Source of the DNA: Devosia sp.
GTDB taxonomy: Bacteria > Pseudomonadota > Alphaproteobacteria > Rhizobiales > Devosiaceae
Assembly (NCBI GenBank): GCA_016713105.1
Contig: JADJPS010000020.1
Coordinates: 124,001-188,000 of the forward strand
Reading direction: 5' to 3'
DNA length: 64,000 nucleotides
The translations under genes were made by a program, and so were the position numbers. Below are positions 9,073 through 16,955 of the stretch, in pieces; position 1 is the stretch's first letter, and every line of letters starts with the position of its first letter. The notes below the pieces were generated by a model. The model had not been told where the DNA came from. It did not search any database and saw nothing but the letters and a program-made list of their open reading frames with translations.

Positions 9073-9345
9073 ATGGTCCACTTGCTTTCGAGCGAGCGGC
9101 CGACGATGGCTGCCGCACCGCTAACCCTCTGGCGCGCCGTGGCGAACTGGTTCGCCCGCGCCCAGGCCCGGCGTGCCATGCGCGTCGCCTACCAGTCGCT
9201 TCTCGAATACGACTCGGCCCGGCTCGACGATCTCGGCATCAATCGCCAGGACCTGTTCGAAGCGCTGGACTCGCCCAGCCAGCGCCCCGCGCTGCGCCTC
9301 GCCCAGCGGCGCGCCGAGAGCGCCCGGCTCTGGCTCGATCCCTGA
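9073..9345 (+). CDS. DUF1127 domain protein
   Basis: A 90-residue basic protein from the ATG at 9073. The C-terminal half has the DUF1127 (YjiS-like) pattern, with a helical stretch rich in A and R, then LLEYDSARLDDLGINRQDL. DUF1127 proteins are small and basic; in Agrobacterium and Brucella some affect phosphate or carbon uptake and RNA turnover, but no single biochemical role is fixed. It is longer than the usual 45-50 residues through an N-terminal extension. The gene stands alone between a divergent LysR regulator and a strong terminator. Confidence 0.8.
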   Translation: MVHLLSSERPTMAAAPLTLWRAVANWFARAQARRAMRVAYQSLLEYDSARLDDLGINRQDLFEALDSPSQRPALRLAQRRAESARLWLDP

Positions 9346-9459
9346 GGCGCACCAGATCGGCCGTCCGTTCGCCCCGACGGACGCGCCCCTCCAATGGCCA
9401 GTCCTTGATTGTGCCATCTTCGGGCCGGTTCACCCACCGGCCTTGTTTCCTGATGAACT

Positions 9460-9485
9460 GCCGGGTCTTCGGACCCGGCTTTTTT
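9460..9485 (+). terminator. Strong rho-independent terminator after the DUF1127 gene
   Basis: A perfect 8-bp stem, GCCGGGTC (9460-9467) with GACCCGGC (9472-9479), closes a TTCG tetraloop and is followed by six T residues (9480-9485). It is the cleanest intrinsic terminator in the window. Confidence 0.9.
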
Positions 9486-9527
9486 CATGGCCCCGGGACC
9501 CCAGTGGGGGCGGCCGCAGGCGGGGCC

Positions 9528-10025
9528 TCAGGGGAGCTGCGTGAAACCGTCGCCGAAGCCGTTGAGCGAGACCGGGATGCCGACGCCCTCCTCGGGCGTG
9601 CGGAAGACCACGAACAGCGCGCTCTGGCCGGCCGAGAGCTTGCCGATCAGTTCGTCGTCGAGCACCACTTCGGCCACGCACCCGTTGGGCAGGCAGCGCA
9701 CGAAGGCCACCCGGCCGATATCCTTGCCGTCGATGTTGAGCCCGAGCCCGTTGGGCAGCAGTACCCCGAGCGGCGCGAGGACGCGCAGCAGGCGGGCCTG
9801 CTTGTCGGCGGTCTTGAGCACGATCACCGACAGCCCGACATTGGCCTGGTCCTCGGCAGTGACGTTCTGGATCAGCGCGCACTGCTCGAAACTGGCGCCC
9901 GGCGGGGTGTCGCAACTCATCTGCCAGTCGCCGAACTGCGCCTTGACCACACCCTGCGCCAGGACGGCAGGCGAGGCCGTGACGAGGAGGGCGAAGGCGA
10001 CCAGACTAGCCAGCAAGCGGTTCAA
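9528..10025 (-). CDS. Invasion-associated locus B (IalB) family protein
   Basis: A 165-residue secreted protein with a clear signal peptide (residues 1 to about 23, ending LAQG). The mature part begins with FGDWQMSCDTPPG, the usual IalB opening. Two cysteine pairs (in CDTPPGASFEQC and CLPNGC) probably form disulfides in the periplasm. The family was named from Bartonella invasion of erythrocytes but is widespread in free-living Hyphomicrobiales, where its role is unclear. It is divergent from the cox operon. Confidence 0.85.
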   Translation of the reverse strand: MNRLLASLVAFALLVTASPAVLAQGVVKAQFGDWQMSCDTPPGASFEQCALIQNVTAEDQANVGLSVIVLKTADKQARLLRVLAPLGVLLPNGLGLNIDGKDIGRVAFVRCLPNGCVAEVVLDDELIGKLSAGQSALFVVFRTPEEGVGIPVSLNGFGDGFTQLP

Positions 10026-10190
10026 CGACAGGTCCTCTCGAAACGGCGATTCAACTGCCCGACGATCCGGTCCTTAGTCGATGAGCGCCGGGGCGCTGTC
10101 AACATCGGAGGGCCGGTTGCGCGGCGCCGGATCAACGCAACGAGAAAGCGGCAGGGGTGAGGCAGCAGACGGTGCGGCAAAACGCGCGGC

Positions 10191-10204
10191 TTGATTTGGG
10201 TCAA
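10191..10204. promoter_or_regulatory. FNR/FixK-type box upstream of coxB
   Basis: TTGATTTGGGTCAA fits the FNR/FixK consensus TTGAY-N4-RTCAA exactly. It lies 162 bp before the coxB start and 166 bp before the divergent ialB start. Oxygen-responsive control of the aa3 oxidase by such a site is plausible. The transcription start is not known, so activation and repression cannot be told apart. Confidence 0.5.
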
Positions 10205-10265
10205 CGACGACCGGGTCAATTGCCTTGCCCGGCCCGATGTGGTTTAGACACATTCCAAGTTTCAG

Positions 10266-10295
10266 CGCTCCGAGGTTGAGTCGGAGCGGCGTTTT
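10266..10295 (+). terminator. Terminator-like hairpin in the cox operon leader
   Basis: CGCTCCGA (10266-10273) pairs perfectly with TCGGAGCG (10281-10288) around a 7-nt loop and is followed by GCGTTTT. It lies 71 bp before the coxB start codon. It could end an upstream transcript or attenuate the operon. The rest of the 340-bp ialB-coxB spacer holds the FNR-like box and no gene that I can see. Confidence 0.45.
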
Positions 10296-10365
10296 ATGCC
10301 GCGATATCAGACCTCAACCCCGCCGCAAAAAAACCGGACCAGACGGTATCTCAAGGGGGTTTTAG

Positions 10366-11265
10366 GTGACCGGCAAGCTTTTCCGATCGATGGGTACCCT
10401 CGCGGCCGTCGCGACCGCGTCCCTTCCCGTGGCGGCCGTGGCGCAGGAGCTCGGCCAGCCGCTCCCCGGCGAGATGGGGCTGCAGGGCTCGGCCAGCGTG
10501 ATCATGGATTCGATCCGCGCATTTCACGATGGTCCACTGCTGATCACCGCGGTCGGCATTGCGCTGCTGGTGCTGGTGCTGCTGCTGGTGGTGATCTTCC
10601 GCTTCAACGCCAAGGCCAACCCCACTCCCTCCAAGACCACCCACAACACGCTGATCGAAGTGGTGTGGACGGTGGTGCCGATCCTGATCCTGGTGATCAT
10701 CGCCATCCCGTCCTTCTCGGTGCTCACCGACCAGCTGACGATCCCCGATGGCCAGCGCAAGTACCTCGGCTCGAACATCTTCTCGTTCGGCGAGGAGGAG
10801 ATTCCGGCGCCCGGGCTGACGGTCAAGGCAACCGGCCAGCAGTGGTACTGGGACTATGAGTACGAGAACGGCAAGGCGCTCTCGTCCAACATCCTCAGCG
10901 ACGCCGAAGCCCTGGCAAAGGGGCAGCCCCGGCTGCTCGCCGTGAACTACGAACTCGTCGTGCCGGTCGACACCACGGTGCGCCTGCAGGTGACGGCCGA
11001 TCCGACCGGGGTGATCCACGCCTTCGCGCTGCCCGCCTTCGGCATCAAGATCGACGCGGTCCCCGGCAAGCTCAACGAGACCTGGTTCAATGCGCGCAAG
11101 ACCGGCATCTACTACGGCCAGTGCTCGGAACTGTGCGGCAAGGACCATGCCTTCATGCCGATCGCCATCCGCGTGGTGACCCAGCAAGAGTATGCGGCCT
11201 GGATGGCGGCCTTCGAGGCCGGCAATATCGACGACGCCAACGCCACCCTTCCTGCCCTGACCTGA
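10366..11265 (+). CDS. coxB: Cytochrome c oxidase subunit II
   Basis: Subunit II of the aa3 oxidase, which carries the CuA centre that accepts electrons from cytochrome c. It has 299 residues from a GTG start with a GGGGG ribosome-binding site. A signal peptide covers residues 1-26 (ending VAQ), with transmembrane helices near 58-80 and 99-118 and a periplasmic cupredoxin domain after that. QQWYWDYEY is the family aromatic patch. The CuA ligands are in C253-SEL-C257-GKD-H261-AF-M264. First gene of the cox operon. Confidence 0.97.
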   Translation: MTGKLFRSMGTLAAVATASLPVAAVAQELGQPLPGEMGLQGSASVIMDSIRAFHDGPLLITAVGIALLVLVLLLVVIFRFNAKANPTPSKTTHNTLIEVVWTVVPILILVIIAIPSFSVLTDQLTIPDGQRKYLGSNIFSFGEEEIPAPGLTVKATGQQWYWDYEYENGKALSSNILSDAEALAKGQPRLLAVNYELVVPVDTTVRLQVTADPTGVIHAFALPAFGIKIDAVPGKLNETWFNARKTGIYYGQCSELCGKDHAFMPIAIRVVTQQEYAAWMAAFEAGNIDDANATLPALT

Positions 11266-11329
11266 CACGACAAACGCGCGCAGGACGCAACCCGGCGCCG
11301 CGACGACTACGACAAGAGGAACGCTCGAA

Positions 11330-13030
11330 ATGGCCGACACTCACGCACTTGAAGCACACGGGGGGCACGACCACGGCCATGCCGCCGGTTCGCACGGCCA
11401 CCCCACCGGCTGGCGGCGCTACCTCTATTCGACCAACCACAAGGACATCGGTACGATGTACCTGATCTTCGCGATCGTCGCGGGGGTGGTTGGGGCGCTG
11501 CTTTCGGGCGCCATGCGCCTCGAGCTGCAGGAGCCGGGCATCCAGATCTTCCACGGCCTCGCCTCGATGGTCTACGGCACCGGCGGCGACCTTGCCCTCG
11601 ACCAGGGCAAGCACATGTACAATGTGTTCACCACGGCGCATGCGCTGATCATGATCTTCTTCATGGTCATGCCCGCCATGATCGGCGGCTACGGCAACTG
11701 GTTCGTGCCGCTGATGATCGGCGCGCCGGACATGGCCTTCCCGCGCATGAACAACATCTCGTTCTGGCTGCTGCCGCCGGCGCTGCTGCTGCTGGTGCTG
11801 TCGATGTTCTTCGAGGGCCCCGCGGGCATGAACGGGGTGGGGGGCGGCTGGACCATCTACCCGCCGCTTGCCGCCAATGCCGGCCAGCCCGGCCCGGCCA
11901 TGGACTTCGCCATCCTGTCGCTTCATATCGCCGGCGCCAGTTCGATCCTCGGCGCCATCAACTTCATCACCACCATCTTCAACATGCGCGCGCCCGGCAT
12001 GACGCTGCACAAGATGCCGCTGTTCCCGTGGTCGGTGCTGGTGACCGCCTTCCTGCTGCTGCTCAGCCTGCCCGTACTCGCCGGCGGCATCACCATGCTG
12101 CTCACCGACCGCAATTTCGGCACCAATTTCTTCGACCCGGCCGGCGGCGGCGACCCGATCCTGTTCCAGCACCTGTTCTGGTTCTTCGGCCACCCCGAGG
12201 TGTACATCCTGATCCTGCCGGGCTTCGGCATCATCAGCCATATCGTCTCGACCTTCTCGCGCAAGCCGGTCTTCGGCTACCTCGCCATGGTCTATGCCAT
12301 GGTGGCGATCGGCGGCGTCGGCTTCATCGTGTGGGCCCACCACATGTACACGGTCGGCATGAGCCTCGACGTGCAGCGCTACTTCGTTGCGGCGACGATG
12401 GTCATCGCGGTGCCCACGGGCGTCAAGATCTTCAGCTGGATCGCCACCATGTGGGGCGGCTCGCTGACCTTCCGGACGCCGATGCTGTGGGCGGTGGGCT
12501 TCATCTTCCTGTTCACCGTCGGTGGCGTCACCGGCGTGGTGCTGGCCAATGCCGGAGCCGACCGTGCCCTGCACGACACCTACTACGTCGTCGCGCACTT
12601 CCACTACGTGCTGTCGCTCGGCGCCGTGTTCGCCATCTTCGCGGCCTGGTACTACTGGTACCCCAAGATGTTCGGCATGATGTACAACGAGACGCTGGCT
12701 AACGCCCACTTCTGGGTCACCTTCGTCGGCGTCAACGTCATCTTCTTCCCTCAGCATTTCCTCGGGCTGAGCGGCATGCCGCGCCGCTACATCGACTACC
12801 CCGACGCGTTCGCCTTCTGGAACCGCGTCTCTTCGGTCGGCTACTACATCACGCTGGTCGGTCTGGTGATCTTCCTCTACCTGCTGTGGGAAGCCGCGCG
12901 GAAGAAGCGCCCGACCACCGCGAACCCCTGGGGCGAAGGCGCCACGACCCTGGAATGGACGCTGCCCTCGCCGCCGCCGTTCCACCAGTTCGAGACGCTG
13001 CCGCGCATCGGCGCCAGCAGCCACCACTGA
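11330..13030 (+). CDS. coxA: Cytochrome c oxidase subunit I
   Basis: Catalytic subunit of the aa3-type oxidase, holding heme a and the heme a3-CuB site where oxygen is reduced and protons are pumped. It has 566 residues and 12 membrane helices. GHPEVYILILPGFG carries the CuB histidine-tyrosine pair, WAHHMYTVGM the further CuB histidines, and HDTYYVVAHFHYVLS the heme histidines. The N-terminus is a His-rich extension (HGGHDHGHAAGSHGH). It lies 64 bp after coxB. Confidence 0.98.
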   Translation: MADTHALEAHGGHDHGHAAGSHGHPTGWRRYLYSTNHKDIGTMYLIFAIVAGVVGALLSGAMRLELQEPGIQIFHGLASMVYGTGGDLALDQGKHMYNVFTTAHALIMIFFMVMPAMIGGYGNWFVPLMIGAPDMAFPRMNNISFWLLPPALLLLVLSMFFEGPAGMNGVGGGWTIYPPLAANAGQPGPAMDFAILSLHIAGASSILGAINFITTIFNMRAPGMTLHKMPLFPWSVLVTAFLLLLSLPVLAGGITMLLTDRNFGTNFFDPAGGGDPILFQHLFWFFGHPEVYILILPGFGIISHIVSTFSRKPVFGYLAMVYAMVAIGGVGFIVWAHHMYTVGMSLDVQRYFVAATMVIAVPTGVKIFSWIATMWGGSLTFRTPMLWAVGFIFLFTVGGVTGVVLANAGADRALHDTYYVVAHFHYVLSLGAVFAIFAAWYYWYPKMFGMMYNETLANAHFWVTFVGVNVIFFPQHFLGLSGMPRRYIDYPDAFAFWNRVSSVGYYITLVGLVIFLYLLWEAARKKRPTTANPWGEGATTLEWTLPSPPPFHQFETLPRIGASSHH

Positions 13031-13038
13031 GCTTCGAG

Positions 13039-13061
13039 CGCGGGGCCCCTCGGGCCCCGCG
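13039..13061 (+). other. Stable hairpin between coxA and ctaB
   Basis: A perfect 10-bp GC stem (13039-13048 with 13052-13061) around a 3-nt loop, in the 52-bp spacer. There is no T tract, so it is more likely an mRNA-stabilising or processing element than a full terminator. It could set the coxA to ctaB expression ratio. Confidence 0.5.
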
Positions 13062-13082
13062 CCGCAACCAGCGAGCCGAGAT

Positions 13083-14012
13083 TTGGCCTATATCGAGCAC
13101 AGCAGCGGAGCAACGGCGAGTGTCGCCGGCGCGCGCGTCGAGGACTACCTCGCGCTGCTGAAGCCGCGCGTCATGTCGCTCGTGGTGTTCACCGCGCTGG
13201 TCGGGCTGCTGCTCGCGCCGGGCGGGGTGAACCCGGTGGTCGGCGCCATCGCCATCCTCTGCATCGCGGTGGGGGCGGGGGCCTCGGGCGCCCTGAACAT
13301 GTGGTACGACAGCGACATCGACGCGGTGATGAGCCGCACGGTGAACCGCCCCATTCCCGCCGGCCGCATCGAACGTGACCACGCGCTGGCGCTCGGGCTG
13401 GTGCTCTCGGCCTTCTCGGTCAGCCTGCTCGGGCTTGCCACCAACTGGCTGGCGGCTGGGCTGCTGGCCTTCACCATCTTCTTTTACGCCGTCGTCTACA
13501 CCATGTGGCTCAAGCGTTCGACGCCGCAGAACATCGTCATCGGCGGCGCCGCCGGAGCCTTTCCGCCGATGGTCGGCTGGGCCGCGGTGACCGGTACGGT
13601 GAGCCTCGAGAGCCTGCTGCTCTTCGCCATCATCTTCCTGTGGACCCCGCCGCACTTCTGGGCGCTGGCGCTCTACAAGCAGTCGGACTACGGCGCAGCC
13701 GGCATCCCGATGCTGCCCAACGTCGCCGGCAACGACGTGACCAGGCTGCAGATCCTGATCTATGCCGTGGTGCTGGTCGTCGTCAGCCTCGTGCCGAGCG
13801 CCATCGGCTTCATGGGTCCGCTCTATGCGGTGACGGCCGCGACGACGGGCGCCGCCTTCCTCGTTCTGGCACTGCGCCTCTACCGCACCCGCGACGACAA
13901 GGCGATGCGCAAGGCCGGCCGGGCGCTGTTCGCCTATTCGCTGAGCTACCTGTTCGTGATCTTCTGCGCGCTGCTCGCCGACCGCGCGGTCGGCGTCATG
14001 GGGTGGCTGTGA
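13083..14012 (+). CDS. ctaB: Protoheme IX farnesyltransferase (heme O synthase)
   Basis: Adds a farnesyl group to heme b to make heme o, the precursor of heme a for CoxA. It is a UbiA-superfamily membrane protein with 309 residues and about nine helices. Diagnostic segments are NMWYDSDIDAVMSRTVNRPIP (first aspartate motif) and YTMWLKRSTPQNIVIGG. The start appears to be TTG at 13083, since no ATG or GTG precedes the conserved DYLALLKPRVM region at a suitable distance. Its stop overlaps the next gene as ATGA. Confidence 0.95.
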   Translation: MAYIEHSSGATASVAGARVEDYLALLKPRVMSLVVFTALVGLLLAPGGVNPVVGAIAILCIAVGAGASGALNMWYDSDIDAVMSRTVNRPIPAGRIERDHALALGLVLSAFSVSLLGLATNWLAAGLLAFTIFFYAVVYTMWLKRSTPQNIVIGGAAGAFPPMVGWAAVTGTVSLESLLLFAIIFLWTPPHFWALALYKQSDYGAAGIPMLPNVAGNDVTRLQILIYAVVLVVVSLVPSAIGFMGPLYAVTAATTGAAFLVLALRLYRTRDDKAMRKAGRALFAYSLSYLFVIFCALLADRAVGVMGWL

Positions 14013-14170
14013 TGGCGACGCAGGCCAAGCTCGACCCCGAGGCCGAACTGGCCGCGCGCCGCCGCCGGCGTTCGATCGCGCTGGCGCTGGCGCTGGGCGG
14101 GCTGGCGATCATCTTTTACGTGCTGACCATCGTGAAGATGGGCCCGGCGCTGTTCGACCGGGCGCTCTGA
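14012..14170 (+). CDS. Small single-helix protein of the cox operon (CoxF-like)
   Basis: A 52-residue protein: a charged N-terminus with an arginine cluster (ARRRRRS), one transmembrane helix (about residues 22-45, IALALALGGLAIIFYVLTIV) and a short tail. Its ATG overlaps the ctaB stop and it ends one base before ctaG. Tiny proteins at this position are common in alphaproteobacterial cox operons and are often labelled CoxF. The role is probably oxidase assembly, inferred from position only. Confidence 0.75.
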   Translation: MATQAKLDPEAELAARRRRRSIALALALGGLAIIFYVLTIVKMGPALFDRAL

Positions 14171-14171
14171 G

Positions 14172-14729
14172 ATGACCGATCTCGCGCTCAGCCCCGAACA
14201 TGGCAACCGCAACAAGCGGCTGGCGCTGATCCTGGCGCTGGTGGTGGCGACGATGATCGGCGCGGCCTATGCAGCCGTGCCGCTCTACGCGCTGTTCTGC
14301 AAGCTCACCGGCCTCGACGGCACCACCCAGATCGCCTCCGGCAATCCCAAGGGCGTGATCGACCGCCAGATGACGGTGCGCTTCGACTCCAATGTCGAGG
14401 GCGGCCTTGCCTGGACGGTGACGCCGGCCAGGCCGGTGACCGACAGGATCGGCGCCGTGGAGACCGTGACCTACATCGCGCGCAACGACAGCAACCGGGC
14501 GATCACCGGCCAGGCGGTGTTCAACGTCACGCCCGAGCAGACCGGCATCTACTTCAACAAGATCGAGTGCTTCTGCTTCACCGAGCAGACGCTGCAGCCG
14601 GGCGAAACCGTCGAGATGCCGGTGACCTTCTTCGTCGACCCCGATATCGCCGGGGACCGCAATCTCGAAACCATCCGGGACATCACCCTGTCCTATACAT
14701 TCTACGCCGTTCAGAGCGAGGGAAGCTGA
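14172..14729 (+). CDS. ctaG: Cytochrome c oxidase copper chaperone CtaG/Cox11
   Basis: Delivers copper to the CuB site of CoxA. It has 185 residues, one N-terminal transmembrane anchor (about 16-38) and a periplasmic immunoglobulin-like domain. The copper-binding CFCF motif is intact (C133, C135 in IECFCFTEQ). YAAVPLYALFCKLTGLDG after the helix is characteristic. It lies tightly between the small CoxF-like gene and coxC. Confidence 0.96.
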   Translation: MTDLALSPEHGNRNKRLALILALVVATMIGAAYAAVPLYALFCKLTGLDGTTQIASGNPKGVIDRQMTVRFDSNVEGGLAWTVTPARPVTDRIGAVETVTYIARNDSNRAITGQAVFNVTPEQTGIYFNKIECFCFTEQTLQPGETVEMPVTFFVDPDIAGDRNLETIRDITLSYTFYAVQSEGS

Positions 14730-14731
14730 CC

Positions 14732-15571
14732 ATGGCTGCGCACGCCAAGCCCAACCACGACTATCACCTGGTAAACCCCAGCCCCTGGCCCTTCGTCGGC
14801 TCGGTTTCGGCCTTCGTCATGGCGGTCGGCGCGGTCCTGTGGTTCCACGAGATGGCGCCGGTCTGGATCCTGCTGATCGGACTCGTCGGCGTGCTCTACA
14901 CCATGTTCGCCTGGTGGAGCGACGTCGTGCGCGAAGCGCAGGGCGGCGACCATACCCCGGTCGTGCAGATGCACCACCGCTACGGCATGATCCTGTTCAT
15001 CGCCTCGGAGGTGATGTTCTTCGTCGCCTGGTTCTGGGCCTATTTCGACGGCTTCTTCAACTATGATGCCGTCGAACAGTATGCCCGTCTCGCCGCGACC
15101 GGGGCGCATTGGCCGCCGACCGGGGTGGAACTGTTCAACCCGTTCCACCTGCCGCTGTTCAATACCCTGATCCTGCTGACCTCGGGTACCACCGTCACCT
15201 GGGCGCACCACGCGCTGCTGCACAATGACAAGAAGGGCCTCGTGTGGGGCCTCGTGATCACCGTGCTACTCGGCATGCTGTTCACCGGCGTGCAGGCGCT
15301 CGAGTACTCCGAGGCCGGTTTCCAGTATACGGGCAACCTCTATGGCGCCAGCTTCTTCATGGCCACCGGCTTCCACGGCTTCCACGTGCTGATCGGCACG
15401 ATCTTCCTGATCGTTACCCTGATCCGCGCCCAGGCCAACCAGCTCACGCCCAAGCACCACCTCGGCTTCGAGTTCGCCGCCTGGTACTGGCACTTTGTCG
15501 ACGTGGTCTGGCTGTTCCTGTTCGCCACCATCTACGTATGGGGCAGCTGGGGCGTGCAGCTCAGCCACTGA
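14732..15571 (+). CDS. coxC: Cytochrome c oxidase subunit III
   Basis: Third core subunit of the aa3 oxidase, which stabilises the catalytic subunit. It has 279 residues from the ATG at 14732, two bases after the ctaG stop, and seven membrane helices. It opens with HDYHLVNPSPWPF, typical of subunit III, and contains ASEVMFFVAWFWAYF and the C-terminal WYWHFVDVVWLFLF. It closes the oxidase operon; a terminator follows. Confidence 0.97.
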   Translation: MAAHAKPNHDYHLVNPSPWPFVGSVSAFVMAVGAVLWFHEMAPVWILLIGLVGVLYTMFAWWSDVVREAQGGDHTPVVQMHHRYGMILFIASEVMFFVAWFWAYFDGFFNYDAVEQYARLAATGAHWPPTGVELFNPFHLPLFNTLILLTSGTTVTWAHHALLHNDKKGLVWGLVITVLLGMLFTGVQALEYSEAGFQYTGNLYGASFFMATGFHGFHVLIGTIFLIVTLIRAQANQLTPKHHLGFEFAAWYWHFVDVVWLFLFATIYVWGSWGVQLSH

Positions 15572-15601
15572 CGCCGCAGGCCGACGCCCGCGCAGCAGTT
15601 C

Positions 15602-15634
15602 AAGGGCGTGGCTTCGGCCGCGCCCTTCTTGCTT
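15602..15634 (+). terminator. Intrinsic terminator after coxC
   Basis: An 11-bp stem (15602-15612 with 15617-15627, one wobble) closes a TTCG loop and is followed by CTTGCTT. It probably ends most cox transcripts before DUF983. Confidence 0.65.
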
Positions 15635-15713
15635 GGGGCGGCGGGCGCCAACCCGCCTCCTGCGCCCGAATGCCCCGCCTGCGCAAGACACCAACCGTGC
15701 TATAACGCCGCCC

Positions 15714-16088
15714 ATGACCGAACCCACCGAACGCCTGCCGTCCCCCTTTGCGACCGGTCTTGCCTGCCGATGCCCGCGCTGCGGAGAGGGTCGGCTCTTC
15801 GCGGGCTTCCTGAAGCCGGTGGCGCGCTGCGAGAGCTGCGGCCTCGACCTCGGCTACGCTGCCGAGACCGAAGGGCCGGCCGTGTTCATCATCCTGATCG
15901 TCGGCTTCGTCATCGTCGGCGCCGCCGCCGCGGTCGAGGCGATGTTCCACCCCCCGCCGTTCGTCCACCTGCTGCTCTGGCTGCCGGGGACCGTGATCCT
16001 GGCGCTGTCGCTGATGCGTCCGCTCAAGGCGACGATGATCGCGCTGCAGTTCCATCACAGGGCCGAGGAAGGCAAGCTCGATGGCTGA
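15714..16088 (+). CDS. DUF983 membrane protein
   Basis: A 124-residue protein with an N-terminal zinc-ribbon-like part (CRCPRCGEGRLF, then CESCGLDLGY) followed by two transmembrane helices (about 55-78 and 83-102). DUF983 proteins are regularly encoded between cox genes and SURF1 in alphaproteobacteria. An assembly role is likely but unproven. Its end overlaps the SURF1 start by 8 bp. Confidence 0.9.
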   Translation: MTEPTERLPSPFATGLACRCPRCGEGRLFAGFLKPVARCESCGLDLGYAAETEGPAVFIILIVGFVIVGAAAAVEAMFHPPPFVHLLLWLPGTVILALSLMRPLKATMIALQFHHRAEEGKLDG

Positions 16089-16866
16089 CGCCGGCGATGC
16101 CGGCCGCACCTACGGCTGGCGTTTCTGGGCGTTCACCGTCTTCATGCTGGCGCTGATGGCCCTGTTTGTCGGGCTCGGCGTCTGGCAGGTGCAGCGCCTC
16201 ACCGAAAAAGAGCGGCTGATCGCCGCCGTCGCCGCCCGCTTCGAGCAGCCGCCGGTCGAGCTGCCCCCGATTGCCGAGTGGTCCGCGACCGACAGCGAGC
16301 AGTTCGACTATCGTCCGGTTGCTGTCACCGGAACCTACATGCCCGAGGCGACCGTCCTGGTGTTCACCAGCCTGGGCGAGGCGCGAGGCCCCCATGCCGG
16401 GCCCGGCTACTGGGTGATGACGCCGCTGCGGCTGCCTGCCGGCGGCACCGTCTTCATAAACCGCGGCTTCGTGCCCCAGAGCGCGCGCGAGACCTTTGCC
16501 GCCGGCGGATCGCCGGAATCGGGCCTGGTGAGCCTTGCCGGCATTGCCCGGCTCGGCGAGGCCATCGGCAGCTTCACCCCGGCTCCGGACCTCGCCATGC
16601 GCATCGACTGGGTGCGCAACCCGACGCGGCTGGCGACCGTCGCCGGCCGGCTGGAGGCGCCGGTCGCCCCAGTCTACATCGACCTGCCGGCCGGCCCGCC
16701 GGGCGCCCTGCCGCAGGGCGGCGAGACGGTGCTGGACTTTCCCAACAACCACCTGGGCTATGTGGTGACCTGGTGCGGCTTTGCCGCCCTGGTGCCGCCG
16801 CTGCTGTGGTTCTGGGTACGGCGCCAGCGTCCAGCACGCCTCCCCCCCGCGGACCGGGGGGCATGA
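16081..16866 (+). CDS. SURF1 family cytochrome oxidase assembly protein
   Basis: A 261-residue protein with a transmembrane helix at each end and a periplasmic domain between, the SURF1 layout. It assists heme a insertion into CoxA. Family signs are GVWQVQRL after the first helix, the GTYMPEATV stretch, VFINRGFVPQ, and NNHLGYVVTWCGFAA in the last helix. It overlaps the DUF983 gene. Confidence 0.92.
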   Translation: MADAGDAGRTYGWRFWAFTVFMLALMALFVGLGVWQVQRLTEKERLIAAVAARFEQPPVELPPIAEWSATDSEQFDYRPVAVTGTYMPEATVLVFTSLGEARGPHAGPGYWVMTPLRLPAGGTVFINRGFVPQSARETFAAGGSPESGLVSLAGIARLGEAIGSFTPAPDLAMRIDWVRNPTRLATVAGRLEAPVAPVYIDLPAGPPGALPQGGETVLDFPNNHLGYVVTWCGFAALVPPLLWFWVRRQRPARLPPADRGA

Positions 16867-16955
16867 ATGTTGCGGTTTGCCGGCGCATTCACTAGGGTGC
16901 TGGAAAGCCAACGGCATGCTGGCAGCATGCGCATGAACAGGGCAATCTCCCCTAA

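Noticed and set aside
11153..13027. 624-codon minus-strand open frame opposite coxA
   Set aside because: Antisense of coxA, His/Glu/Arg-rich, with no recognisable domain.
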